The position numbers were made by a program, and so were the translations under genes. Below, piece by piece: positions 46,185 through 57,069 of a stretch of 64,000 nucleotides of DNA; within the stretch, counting starts at the first letter, position 1; every line of letters starts with the position of its first letter. The DNA comes from Muricea muricata (taxonomy: Eukaryota > Cnidaria > Anthozoa > Malacalcyonacea > Plexauridae), in NCBI GenBank assembly GCA_963855995.1, contig OY979717.1:19939906-20003905 (forward strand), read 5' to 3'. The notes under the pieces were generated by a model. It saw only the letters and a program-made list of their open reading frames with translations, had not been told where the DNA came from and made no database searches.

Positions 46185-46811
46185 AGCAATTTATACCAGA
46201 CACGAAGATAGACAGAATGGTGGTGTGTATTTTGGAACATGATCAGTGAACAAAACATTATTTCCGCTGTATTGCAATTAGCATAAATTATTGCCATATG
46301 GTTATGACGCGTACCGACTGAAAAATCAGTCGGTAAATTTGGGGCGCTTGCAGGTGAGCCAAGTCCGTCTCTCCCGGAAACTTTCCCGCGTAAATGCACC
46401 TTGCTTCCCTTCGGACTTTAGAGACACGGACTTGGTCCAAGTCTACGAGAATGTGACAGTTTAATTGCAACTATAATCCGAAAAGCGTGTAGCAGTAACA
46501 TTTACTTTTAGCAGATTTAATATTCTCACAAATACCGCCGTGGAACTTCAACTCTGCAAATTCAGGTTGAGGCTGTCGAGATATTAGAAGCGATCAGTAT
46601 TGGTAACTATTGACAAATAAATGCCCCCAAATGCCTCGAATAGCTGACACAAAATGTCTTGTGGTCAGTTTTTGTTATACCTAAAAGTATAACGCCAGTG
46701 ATCATTTATACTTTATACCCAAAAGTCTATCGTTATTTATACTTTATAACTAAAATACTTTGGGTAAATATACCTTATACCTAAAACCCCTAACAGGGCC
46801 TGAATAGTATA

Positions 46812-46991
46812 CAGGGTGTCCCACAAAAAGCGGACGCTATTGAATTCAACTATTCTTAGAATTTTAATAGCCTAGCAGTATAATTGCTTCAGAGTGCCCC
46901 TGAGAAATGACGCTGTTGAAATCATTTATTGTCAGACGTTAGTGCTAGGCCATTCAAATTCAACAGCATCCGCTTTTTGTGGGACGCCCTG
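46812..46991. repeat. 180-bp mariner-like MITE
   Basis: TIRs of 23 bp, cagggtgtcccacaaaaagc... at 46812 and the complement ending at 46991, with 22 of 23 matching. TA precedes the left end. Interior AT-rich and non-coding. It starts only 2 bp from the right target duplication of the helicase-bearing element. Confidence 0.85.
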
Positions 46992-48465
46992 ACGCCCAAC
47001 CCTAACCTTATAACCAACTTTTTTTGTCATGTTTTAACTTTGAATGATTGAAGATTTGAAAATTTGATTAGATTTAGGGCTTATTTAAGATTTAATAGGG
47101 AACATGGAATTATTACGTGTATTAGTGTCTCAGAGATAAATTATACTGATGATTCACTCACAAGGGTTTGTTGGGCTTTATAATAATTAATAATAATACC
47201 GAAAGTTCCTCAGTAAAGCTTGATATAAAGTGATATTGCATGTTTGCTAAAATTGCAAGAACTCTAATAAAAAAATCTCACCTTATTTATCACTTACCAA
47301 CAACATATCGATTCAGATTTGAAAAACTCAACCAGATTGGAAATTCGCCCGGGAACTTTAACAAGCATTCACCTCACATAGAGCATTTGTCTGTGAAGCA
47401 AATAAGAATCAGACATTTATTAAATATATTATCAAGATACAACTCTAGTATTTGTAGGAAGAGTTATATTGCTTTCAAGAAATTGATCATATTTATATAT
47501 ACATGTACATAAGAATCACACAATGCCCATCAGTCTCCAAGATTTTAATAAAAAAACTTCAATCAATATAACGTCAATATTTTGACCAGTGACGTTTTTA
47601 GTAATCGTTAATTTATCAGCTGCCTTGCAGTTGTATCTCAGCTGCTTGTGCGAACTTCCGTGCAGGTCATACTGTTAGTATTACAATCAATCTCCTTGTA
47701 CTTACTGAGTGCACTTTATCTTGATAAAGTTGCTATATCTTTGTGTATGTCTGCATGAGTAGTAAAAGCTATAGGAACATATTAAAACAAAATCGACATA
47801 CAGTATCTTTACAGACAACAGTTCACAGACAAAAGCTGCAATTTTGACAAATGGCGGGGAAGTCATGACGAATATTTCGGTTATGTTGGATAGCACAACA
47901 ATTTTAATTCCTTTTACTTTGTATTAATCAAAGCCGGGGGTATAATTATTTTAATATTAATAGTTTTCAATCACAACATGCACTCCGGCTGAATCCTATA
48001 ATTTTTTTAAATCTAGGAAATCTTGTTTGCACGCCAAATCCTCACAGAGGTTAAAAGTTAAATACGTCTATTTTTCGAACGAAAAATCAAATAAAAAACA
48101 TTATTTTTCTCAAAAAGCTGCACTAACAATAGTAACACATAACTTTACCATAATTGCCCAAGTAGATTAACTGAGTTAAGGATAGAATTAGCCCATTTTT
48201 ACGTACTAACAACATTTGTAAAAGAAATTGTTGAGACAAGAGGACGTCTTAGAGACAGCTAGCATTATAATGAATGTTTTGTACTAAATATTACGAGTGT
48301 TAATTTTTAAGTTAAAATTTCTACTTTTACTGCATTGACATGCCAGATGGTTAATGACGTTGCTATAGTCAATCACAACCTCACTGCATCCTAAATGTAA
48401 GTTCATGACGTTTTCACACATAAGATAGCATTGATAACAATCTTTTGATGCTGGTTTTTTTTATC
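46992..48465. other. Spacer without recognised genes
   Basis: Frames at 47240-47512 and 47702-47896 are short and lack domain signal. No clear repeats beyond AT-rich runs. Confidence 0.4.
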
Positions 48466-49587
48466 AAAAAGCGTTGGTGTTCCATTTTTTGCTGATTTTA
48501 AAAAAGGGTTTGACCTCGTTGACCATAACGTTATCATCCATAAACTTATAAAACTTCAAGTGAATCCTGCTGTTATAAGGTGGACAAGATCTTTTCTCAC
48601 CTCTCGTGAACAGTGCGTCAAAATCGGATCATCCGCCTCCTCATGGAAACACGTCAATGGAGGTCTTCCTCAGGGGACCAAACTTGGTCCTCTCCTTTTT
48701 GCCGTATTGATCAATCCCCTTTTAAATGACTGGCATGCGCGAATCAAATTCGTTGATGATGCTACTGCGGTAGAGATTGTTCCACGTTGCTCCCCTAGCT
48801 TGATGCCTACCCTTGTACTTGTAAGTGAAATGTCACAGTTTGCCTCAAATAGGGGAATGAAACTTAATGGAAAGAAATGTAAAGAGATATTAATATCCTT
48901 CCTCCAGTACCGTCTTCCGTATGACAGTCCGATTTATATTGATGGCAAACAAGTGGAATCAGTATCATCCTTTAAACTGCTGGGCGTCATGTTAAACGAC
49001 GACCTCTCCTCGGCTGACCACGTTGATTATGCAGTAAAAAAGGCAAACTCTAGACTCTATGCCTTGCGGCTGTTGAAAAAAGCAGGTTTAAATGTCAAGA
49101 TCTTGTTTCCATATACACTTCCTCCATTAGGACACGTATTGAGTACGCCTCACCTGTGTGGGCTGCACTCACAACGAATCAGTCAGATACCATCGAATCA
49201 ATCCAGAAAAGAGCACTGCGGATTATTTTTCCTGAGCTATCATATCATGATGCCTTAGACTTGTCTTGTTTGGAAATGCTAAGTACACGGAAGCATCGCA
49301 CTTGTAAATAGTTCGTGAATAATTTAAGATGTGTTAGCGGTTTAGATAACCCTCTTCGTGACATTTTTACAACGCATGTAAGTCCAGTTACTCAATATAA
49401 CCTTAGATTTGAACCAACATATTCAATAAGAATTAATACGGACCGATTTAAAAATTTTGTTACTGTAAAATACATATAAATAGATTTTTCTAAATTATGT
49501 AGATTTTATTTACTCTACCATATAATTCAGTTTTCAACTGCCAAAGTGGTTTTATGAAACAAATTCATTCATTCATTCATTCATTAA
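48466..49587 (+). mobile_element. 5'-truncated CR1-like LINE (LINE 3) with (attc)n tail
   Basis: Begins inside RT motif A (FFADFKKGFDLVDHNVI) and runs through GLPQGTKLGPLLFAVLINPL, KFVDDATAVEI (intact D-D), NGKKCKEILISF, LLGVMLNDDLSSADHV, to a decayed C-terminus. The 3' end has catataattcagttttcaactg, alignable with the LINE 2 end, then (attc)n at 49563-49587. The longest frame is 48560-49258. Same clade as LINE 2 from sequence and from the related 3' end. Confidence 0.88.
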
Positions 49588-51620
49588 TTTTGAAAGTGAT
49601 GGTCTGAAAGGCACAGGACACGTTATTTATTTATATAGGATTTTACTGCATTATCCTTACAGAATTTAAACGGGCCTTTTTCCTTTTACATACACAAAAC
49701 TCTACTGGAATACATAACATATATTTGCAATGCCTAATTTGTTGCATATTAATTTAACTGCATATTTAATGCTCAATAGAATAATATTAATACATTTAAA
49801 TACATTTACTGTATATATTTTTGTTTTCTCTCAAAAATTCCTTCCCTTAAACTACATAGTTGGAAATTTGACAACGCTTCTTTTCACATGAATTACTCCT
49901 CCCATACTTTCCTTTCCATCCCGTTCAACCTTAGATCCATAACCAAACTATCCTTCAAGTTTTTGGGCCGCTTATAGAGCTACTACCATTAGCCTACCAC
50001 CAAACACGCGCCTCATTCAATCCGATGTCTTAAGAATAGGCCACGGTGTTTCAAAAATACCATTAATTTCAATAAATAACGCCTTTCCCTACCTCAATTC
50101 GGATAAACAGTTTCTTGCAAAAGATTTTGCTGTCGTGGAATCAAGCTTTTATGTTGCTACATTCAGTTTCATCATCTACTGCTATATTTTATCATATAAA
50201 CATATGCGTAAGGCATAAACATAATTAATTATTGATAAATCTAAACCTTAACATCGGTCCATATCAGTATTTATTGAACAAGAAGCATTTTATATCCATA
50301 GACATAAACCTATTCTTGGTTTGCAATCGCGGGAGACAATGTCAACCCCCCCCCCCCCCCCCCCCGCCGGCTGGATCTAGTAATGAAACAAATAACATAT
50401 TCTTTTGTGCGATACCTCCAACATGGTCGCCGTAACGTTAAATGCAAACCATCAATATTTACGGAACCAAAGCCCTTCTGGAACTGATCATGTTTAAATG
50501 AATTGTGCTGACAGACATATAGTATTTGTAACTTTACCACATCACAATTATCCTCATGATGGCTCCATATCAGCACGGGCTTTAGGACCAATTCGGTTCG
50601 TCTATTGTGGTGTTTAATTTAGATAATTTTAGCTTGTATATGGCCTGAATGCACTGATCAGAATTGTTTAATATCTTGCTTGTAAGTACTTAAAAAATAC
50701 ATACCTCAAAGTTGCCTTTATTCAAAAAATATGTAAATTTTAGCGTGAATTTTGCAAACAACTACTTTTAAAACCGCCATATTTATTTACATTAGAACCC
50801 AAGCTTCCAAGCGGCGCACCGCGTGAGCAAAATGTTTCGTTGCAAGCTTGAGAAATGTTATGACGTAACCGAAGACTGATTTTGGAACGTAAAAAGTAAA
50901 TCGCAAATCTTTTTGACTATTAATTTCCTCTTGGTAGCCAATAGTTATCAAAAATACTATCAAAAATCAAGGGAAGCAACAAACCAGTATGTAATCGTGT
51001 TCAATACAACGAACATTTTTATATACCTCTATGCATGTTTAAGTCATGCATCACCATGCACTGCTGCTAACACTTATAATTCCAACATGAAAACAATGGT
51101 AAACTTCCTGATGTATCTGTGCTCGTGTCGACTGTTTCCTTCCAATTCTCTTTAATCCTAATCGTAATTCTAACCTTAGCAAGATGAAACCACTACTTCC
51201 ACAAATTCTTAAAATCAAAAATTGTAAAAAATATGCAATTAACGTTGAAAGAAAATAACACTTGTTTAGGGCACTGAAAGGAGCGCACCATACTGTGTAA
51301 AGCGTTACTAGTGATTTATATAGAGAGAACCTTCTGGTTTATTCTTTATTCTGTGACTAAATGAAAACTAGGCTTTACATATGTTAAGAATAATCGTACT
51401 ATTGTACGTAGACTATAAAATTACAACATAATATAATTTATGCAAAAAGCAGCTGAGGCATTCGACGCGCAGTAATAAATGAACTTTTTTTCCAGTTGAC
51501 TGCAATTGACTGTAACAAACGACTTGACTGCAATTTTCTTACGAACGATTCAACGGTCACTTCACAGCGCCGAACGATTTATCAGAACGTTTTGACGAAC
51601 AGCTAAAAATTTCGAACGGC
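49588..51620. other. Spacer without recognised genes
   Basis: Contains a C-run of about 18 at 50346-50365. Short frames (50232-50435, 50310-50591, 50913-51155) overlap this low-complexity tract or have no domain signal. Confidence 0.4.
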
Positions 51621-51623
51621 TAA

Positions 51624-51663
51624 CGAACGATCAACGAACGATCAACGAACGATCAACGAACGA
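51624..51663. repeat. 12-bp tandem repeat gaacgatcaac
   Basis: Three and a half copies of acgaacgatca, flanked by related gaacg motifs from about 51540 onward. Confidence 0.85.
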
Positions 51664-51762
51664 ATTTAGCGAGCGTTTTGCCAAATTTTTATAACCTTGG
51701 TAGACGATCACATATGTGCAATATGTTTATACGATAAGATGATTTTCACCTATATTATAATT

Positions 51763-51868
51763 AACAATTAGATTACGAGCTCGAGATTTCTATGCGGTGA
51801 TAGTTGATGAGGGCGAAGCCCGAATCAACTATCCCGCATAGAAATCGAGAGCGAGTAATCTAATTGTT
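51763..51868. repeat. 106-bp hairpin
   Basis: aacaattagattacgagctcgagatttctatgcgg pairs with the complement on the right, around a gatagttgat...atcaactatc inner stem. A second short palindrome, tactcgctatctat / atagatagcgagta, follows at 51966-52002. Confidence 0.87.
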
Positions 51869-52203
51869 TTAGTAGAATCAGAGGTCAAACATGGAGTATT
51901 CAACAGAAAATTTGATTTTTAAGCAATTTTTTTAAAAGAAATCTCTATAGGAAGATGATTGTTTCGCTACTCGCTATCTATCGAGGAATAGATAGCGAGT
52001 AGAGTAACCAATCAAATTACAGCATTTGCAATAGAATACTAGTATGATTCTACTAATGGTTGTTATATATTGCAACGCTCACCTGACGGAAAGTGCTCGA
52101 TATCATGATCTAGTCATCAGCATGACTATACCTTCGATATATCATCGCTTGGGTTCCTACCTTCAATAAGATATTACAATTAAAAATATGATGATAAATA
52201 TAG

Positions 52204-52314
52204 GGTATCATATGAGGGGCGAGGTGATATCAGTTTTATCGCTTGAGGGACGATATCATAAATGTCAACTGAGAGCGATAAAACTAATGTCACTTCGTCC
52301 CTAGTGTGATAACC
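52204..52314. repeat. Imperfect foldback
   Basis: gatatcagttttatcgct pairs with agcgataaaactaatgtc; the flanks ggggcgag / cttcgtccc extend it weakly. No coding. Confidence 0.55.
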
Positions 52315-54466
52315 TGTTTATCACATATTTCTGCCTTGATCAGGGTTAAAAAAGTACTATATTTTGAAAATACCAATGTAAAATCATCAAAAAATAGACT
52401 TAACACAGAGGAATTAACAAAAACAAATAAAGAATAACTTATCTTTTAATAGCTGAAAGTTAATAGCTTCAAGTTTCTGTGTGATTTTCTCACTCTAATA
52501 ATGTTTTTAAATCGTTTATTTTGTAAAATTTCACGTGGACAATCCTTCGGTCAACCAGACTGTATTCTATGCACTCAACGCCGAAGATCTTCAGCGTGGA
52601 TTAAGCAAAACACAATGGCAAATATAGCAAATATTGGCGTATCTTCGGCGTGGAATTCATATGGAATGCACCCTGGCCGGTTAGACGCCATCTTTGTTTT
52701 GACAGCGACAAATTTAGCGGGACAAAAAGCGATATCAGGGACAAAAAGCGATATCAGGGACATATCGTTTTTATGTCACCCTGCTTGTCACCCCGATACA
52801 GGCACAAGTATGTGATAAATGGAATTAGTATAATTTCTTTAGTAAATAATGGTTTTCAAGCATTTTTATTGGTTGACTGACTAGTAAATCTGAGGCATTA
52901 TTTACTAGCTGGCATTTTTTTAAAATGGCCACCAATGAGAGTCGTTTTGATGCATTATACTTTTGCTCAAATTAGCAAATGGAGAAAAATTGCATTAATA
53001 TAAACCCAAAGAATACAAACAAACTTTGATGTTAAACTATCTTAAGGTAATAGATCGTCTGCAAATACCTTATTAAATACTTTTTCACTATTTAAAAATT
53101 ATAAGTAAACTTTAGCCTTTACTTAGGAATTTTCAGAAGTAAACTGTATTCATAAAAGACGACAGTGCATTTTATACACGTAAACTTTACTAAAGAAATT
53201 ATACTAAAACAATTATTCGCCTCTGGCTCAGTGATTATGGTAAATATTCACCTTGACTTCGTCTCAATAGAGACAATAGGCCTATATAAAATAGTTAGTT
53301 TCATGTACTAAATTAAAACAAACATGTATTACCTCTGCTGTCTTCCATCTTTATGTTCATCATGGATCAGGGTCGATGATTCGTCAAAATCAGAAAAAGT
53401 TGGGATTTATGTTATTTTATTATTATATTATATTACGGTAAACAATTGACAAGGGACAGTATGCTTGATTTTGAATTATATTATGGCATTTTTGAATCCT
53501 GAACGCTGATTGGTTAACAAATATACGACATTATGAGTCATTTCGTCGCATATTGAAAAATAATGTAACACGATATGACGTCACGCTAATTTCTGCGGGT
53601 TTGTCAATACCGGGAAAACAAAAATGGCTTCCCCAAAGGAAAGGTTCGCCGACCTTTTAATAAATAATAAAACGATTATTGAATTCGGTTCTCTATGAGG
53701 AATTACTAAGGCCTCGGTTTGTGTTATCTCATATCCTATTCGACCTCATTCAATTGTTTAATATTGAAGTTCGTACGATGAATTATACCATTATTGATTC
53801 AGTTTCTATTGTGTTCTGATTATGTCAATCAACTCCGTGATAAATGTCTGAAAGCTGGGAGTGGTTTTGAATATCTCCAGGGAAGTGCGGGGCTGAAATA
53901 ACGCACCTGAATACAGCGTTGCTACGTATTAATCAACCTAATATATGCATTCATGAGGTTAATTAATACTTATCAACCTCTAAACACGGTTGATTAATAC
54001 AGATTGTTATTCCTGACCATAATCTTCTTGCTTTAAATAATTTCTAAGTGAAATCTTAACTTAGTTCAAACCTATTTCAGCTTTCTGCATTTTGTTGAAA
54101 GTTCAAAGAGCTGATCCAACACTACAAAATCATTGCACACATCACTGAACCACAGCTGGCCAGTCAGGCTTCAACATACAGCTCCCAAAACCAAATCACA
54201 AATCAATTTACATGCATTATTGAGAATTGAAATAGTTGATGCATTACATTGCTCCTCCTTTCCTGAATTAAATGATGGTCAAAGGGAATGATGGCCCCAA
54301 AGCGAATTAAAAACAGTAATGTGTTCATCACTTAACTGAAAGCTGAAGCGTAATCACTTAAGCGTAATCACAATAAAGCTATTGTTTATTCTTACTTGTA
54401 AACTTCATCAAATGATATAAGTTAGGCCTCAGTGTTTATGCGTATAAACACTTCGGTCACGGTGTA
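52315..54466. other. Spacer; small repeats, no confident gene
   Basis: Direct repeat of gacaaaaagcgatatcagg (about 52722 and 52741), an inverted pair gtattaatcaacct / aggttaattaatac at 53934-53976, and a 24-codon plus ORF at 53624-53698 beginning MASPKERFADLL. The ORF at 52501-52815 spans the direct repeat and lacks domain signal. Confidence 0.4.
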
Positions 54467-55109
54467 CAGGGTGAGTAAAAAAAAACTGATGCCCTTTCAA
54501 ATTCAAATTAGCCGCGAATTTCATTACGGAACTTTAAGTATTCCCATAGGTATACAGAGAACAGATTGTGACTAAGTACACAGTACATGATGAGTAAAAA
54601 ACTGATACTATTGAAATTCAAACTAGCAGCATTGCATTCTTGCAATTTGACAGACGTTGATCTAAAACAAAATCTAATTCCCAGTGGAAGTTTACTACGG
54701 TTTCGGATTGAGCTTGGACACGCGTGATTCGAACGTGTATGTTTCTCGTGCGAAACGTACGCGTTACTATGCGGAAACTGTCACGTTTCCAAGGGCAAAC
54801 TTTTTAGAACGTAAATAGCCGTATGACCATTGACCAAACTAAAAAGTTTGCCCTTGGAAACGTGGCAGTTTCCGCATAGCAACGCGTACGTTTCGCACGA
54901 GAAACATACGCGTTCGAATCACGCGTGTCCAAGCTCAATCCGAAACCGTAGTAAATGCATAATTTTTGCCGTGCAAGAATTGTCAGAATTGGTTTACGTA
55001 CTGTGTGCTAAATCACGATTTGTTCTCTGTATACCCATGGGAATACACCGTAATGAAATTCGCAGCTAATTTGAATTTGAAAGAGCATCAGTTTTTTTTT
55101 CTCACCCTG
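54467..55109. mobile_element. Mariner-like MITE copy A with a second MITE inserted
   Basis: Ends cagggtgagtaaaaaaaaac and its inverted match with TA on each side (54465-54466; 55110-55111). Long inverted arms include gccctttcaaattcaaatta and gtatacagagaacagatt. It matches copy B at 55127 except for an inserted palindrome of 257 bp. Confidence 0.88.
54695..54951. mobile_element. Nested 257-bp TA-flanked palindromic MITE
   Basis: ctacggtttcggattgagc...and its inverted match, with TA at 54693-54694 and 54952-54953. The arms pair almost completely (gtttgcccttggaaacg, acgtacgcgtt), leaving a short loop. Copy B at the equivalent site is empty, so TA duplication and precise ends are visible directly. 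Confidence 0.92.
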
Positions 55110-55126
55110 TATAACTCTAACTTATA

Positions 55127-55512
55127 TAGAGTGAGTCAAAAAAAACTAATGCCCTTTCAAATTCAAATTAGCCACGAATTTCATTACGGAACATTAAGTA
55201 TTCCCATAGGTATACAGAGAACAGATCGTGACTAAGTACACAGTACAGGATGAGTAAAAAAACTGATGCTATTGAAATTCAAACTAGCAGCATTGCATTC
55301 TTGCAATTTGACAGACGTTGATCTAAAACAAAATCTAGTTCCAAGTGGAAGTTAAAATGCATAATTTTAGCCGTGCAAGAATTGTCAGAATTGGTTTACG
55401 TACTGTGTACTAAATCACGATCTGTTCTCTGCATACCCACGGGAATACACCGTAATGAAATTTGCAGCGAATTTGAATTTGAAAGAGCATCAGTTTTTTT
55501 TTACTCACCCTG
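55127..55512. mobile_element. Mariner-like MITE copy B (empty site)
   Basis: About 386 bp, tagagtgagtcaaaaaaaac at the left, ttactcaccctg at the right, flanked by TA (55125-55126; 55513-55514). Aligns end to end with copy A minus its insertion; the pair lie 17 bp apart in the same orientation. Confidence 0.87.
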
Positions 55513-56162
55513 TATACTAGACATAATAAACATATGAAATCTGTAATGAAAAATACGGAAAAATATTCGCTAAATAATAAATCTACACTTGGCGCCCCAT
55601 ACTCCTTTGAACAACTTAATTGCACTCAACATGCATGCAGATATGGTGATACATAATATTCATCAGCGCATCTCAGAAATATTGCTATTTGATGCAGCCT
55701 GAACCATGATTTTTCTCAATTTCCTAAGATGTGATTGTAGCAACAAAATGGTAATCGATGTTTAATCCTCATTCAACATTTGCACCATATTCTCAGTAGT
55801 GAACGGAACATCAACCATGTTGGTATAAAGTTTATGCAAACGCATTTTATTTTGCTGGTCTTGGGATTCGAGAAGGAAAATTCGCATAGATGTCCTCATG
55901 GTCATTAATTGAAATCCAAGAATCGTCAGTTTTTCAGCACGGTCAATCTGTGAAGCGTGAATTTTATGAGCAGAAATTTTGGTTGATTCCTCATAACAGA
56001 GAGAACAAATTCATTACACTTTGGATTAAAAATTTATTTCTTCAAAACCAGTTAATTGGACAGAATCTGTACCGGCTTTCAAAGATATTTTATACTCTTG
56101 ATCGATGCATTCTGGGTGATTAGAGTCAACTGCATGCATATTTATCTCCTTCCCAATAAATT
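55513..56162. other. Spacer with a possible HTH transposase relic
   Basis: See the separate entry at 55890-56123. Otherwise no structure recognised. Confidence 0.35.
55890..56123 (+). pseudogene. Possible Tc1/mariner-type HTH relic
   Basis: A short frame reads HGQSVKREFYEQKF, then NKFITLWIKNLFLQ, which resembles the second helix-turn-helix region (x-V-x-R-E-F-x-x-x-F ... I-x-x-W-x-x-x-F) in the N-terminal DNA-binding part of mariner-family transposases. The match is short and no catalytic domain follows, so this is a tentative call. Confidence 0.3.
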
Positions 56163-56249
<87 letters not shown>

Positions 56250-56262
56250 ATATATATACACT
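56163..56262. repeat. (TA)n microsatellite
   Basis: About 100 bp of nearly pure ta repeats with one or two interruptions. Frames here (TYR/ILE repeats) are artefacts. Confidence 0.95.
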
Positions 56263-57069
56263 TTTAGTGGTCCGGAGAAAATCCAATTCAAGACCTATCC
56301 CTTCAGCTTTCAAGTGAGCTATACGGTCAACGGTAGAAGACAAGGGATAGAATTAGCACCAGTATCAGAGTATGCAATGCATTAGTATTAATAATGAAAC
56401 AAATCCATGCACTTCAGGGAATATATACTTGATAAAGACACAAATCCATAGTTATAGACCCACATTGGTGGAGGATGACGAGGAGAGGGAAGGACCCGGG
56501 AGAATGAGGGCGGGAGGTGTGCGGGAAACGGAAGGACACAGAGCGGGATGTGGGAGTCATGCGAGGGCGGGAGCGGAAAAAAGAACCAGGCACGTTTTTT
56601 AATAACTTTTAGTCACTTTTTAAGGAAACTATAAAAAATTAGAACCAAAGAATATTGGTTACTCATCATCTTAACTGGAATTACACTTTATCGTCAGTCG
56701 ATAGAGCCATCAGAGGTATTTCACTCCTTTTTAATGTCTATAAATGGCATTCGAGTTACATTTGTCATGAGTATAATAAGATAACGGCTTAATTTAGTAA
56801 CTTAGCAAAGTTAGTACACATGTGAAATATGGATTTAATATATTTTTGTATTCAGTTACATTTTATTATGTTCTTCTTGACGCTGATTTACATATAACGA
56901 TGATTTCATTACATGTGCTTTATATCATTCGTGTGCATGCGTGACTAATATATACAGATATTTACATAAATTAACTACACTACAGATGCATCTTAATTAT
57001 CATCTTTGGCGCCGGTTTGCAGTGTATTGAGTTAAGGGACATGGGCCTGTGTAATAAGACACATAGAAT
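56263..57069. other. Spacer without recognised genes
   Basis: A G/A-rich tract at 56466-56590 gives a charged frame (56372-56602) that is composition-driven. Nothing else recognised. Confidence 0.4.

Larger units (their letters stand above)
44852..46801. mobile_element. 1.95-kb TIR element with zinc-finger ORF and RecQ-like helicase ORF
   Basis: Perfect 15-bp terminal inverted repeats, aggccctgttagggg at 44852-44866 and its complement at 46787-46801. Direct repeats gaatagtg (44844-44851) and gaatagta (46802-46809) flank it, 7 of 8 bases equal. Diverged inward homology repeats ttatacctaaaa-like motifs on both sides. A second inverted pair carrying cggacttg.tccaagtct lies at about 45105-45130 and 46425-46445. 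It encloses two convergent ORFs. Among DNA transposons a helicase together with a Cys zinc finger recalls the Academ group, but its nuclease was not seen. Confidence 0.7.

Noticed and set aside
47240..47512. 90-codon ORF
   Set aside because: No domain, atypical composition and no splice or promoter context.
50346..50365. Homopolymer C tract as a regulatory element
   Set aside because: Simple low-complexity run, similar to the G run at 10200; no associated gene.
53324..53400. Minus-strand first exon (ATG near 53371, donor gtaata)
   Set aside because: Only about ten codons, no upstream or downstream exon in phase, weak donor.
53624..53698. 24-codon ORF MASPKERFADLL...
   Set aside because: Resembles starts of some mobile-element proteins but stops quickly and has no continuation.
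56372..56602. 76-codon ORF rich in Arg, Glu and Gly
   Set aside because: Driven by a purine-rich tract.
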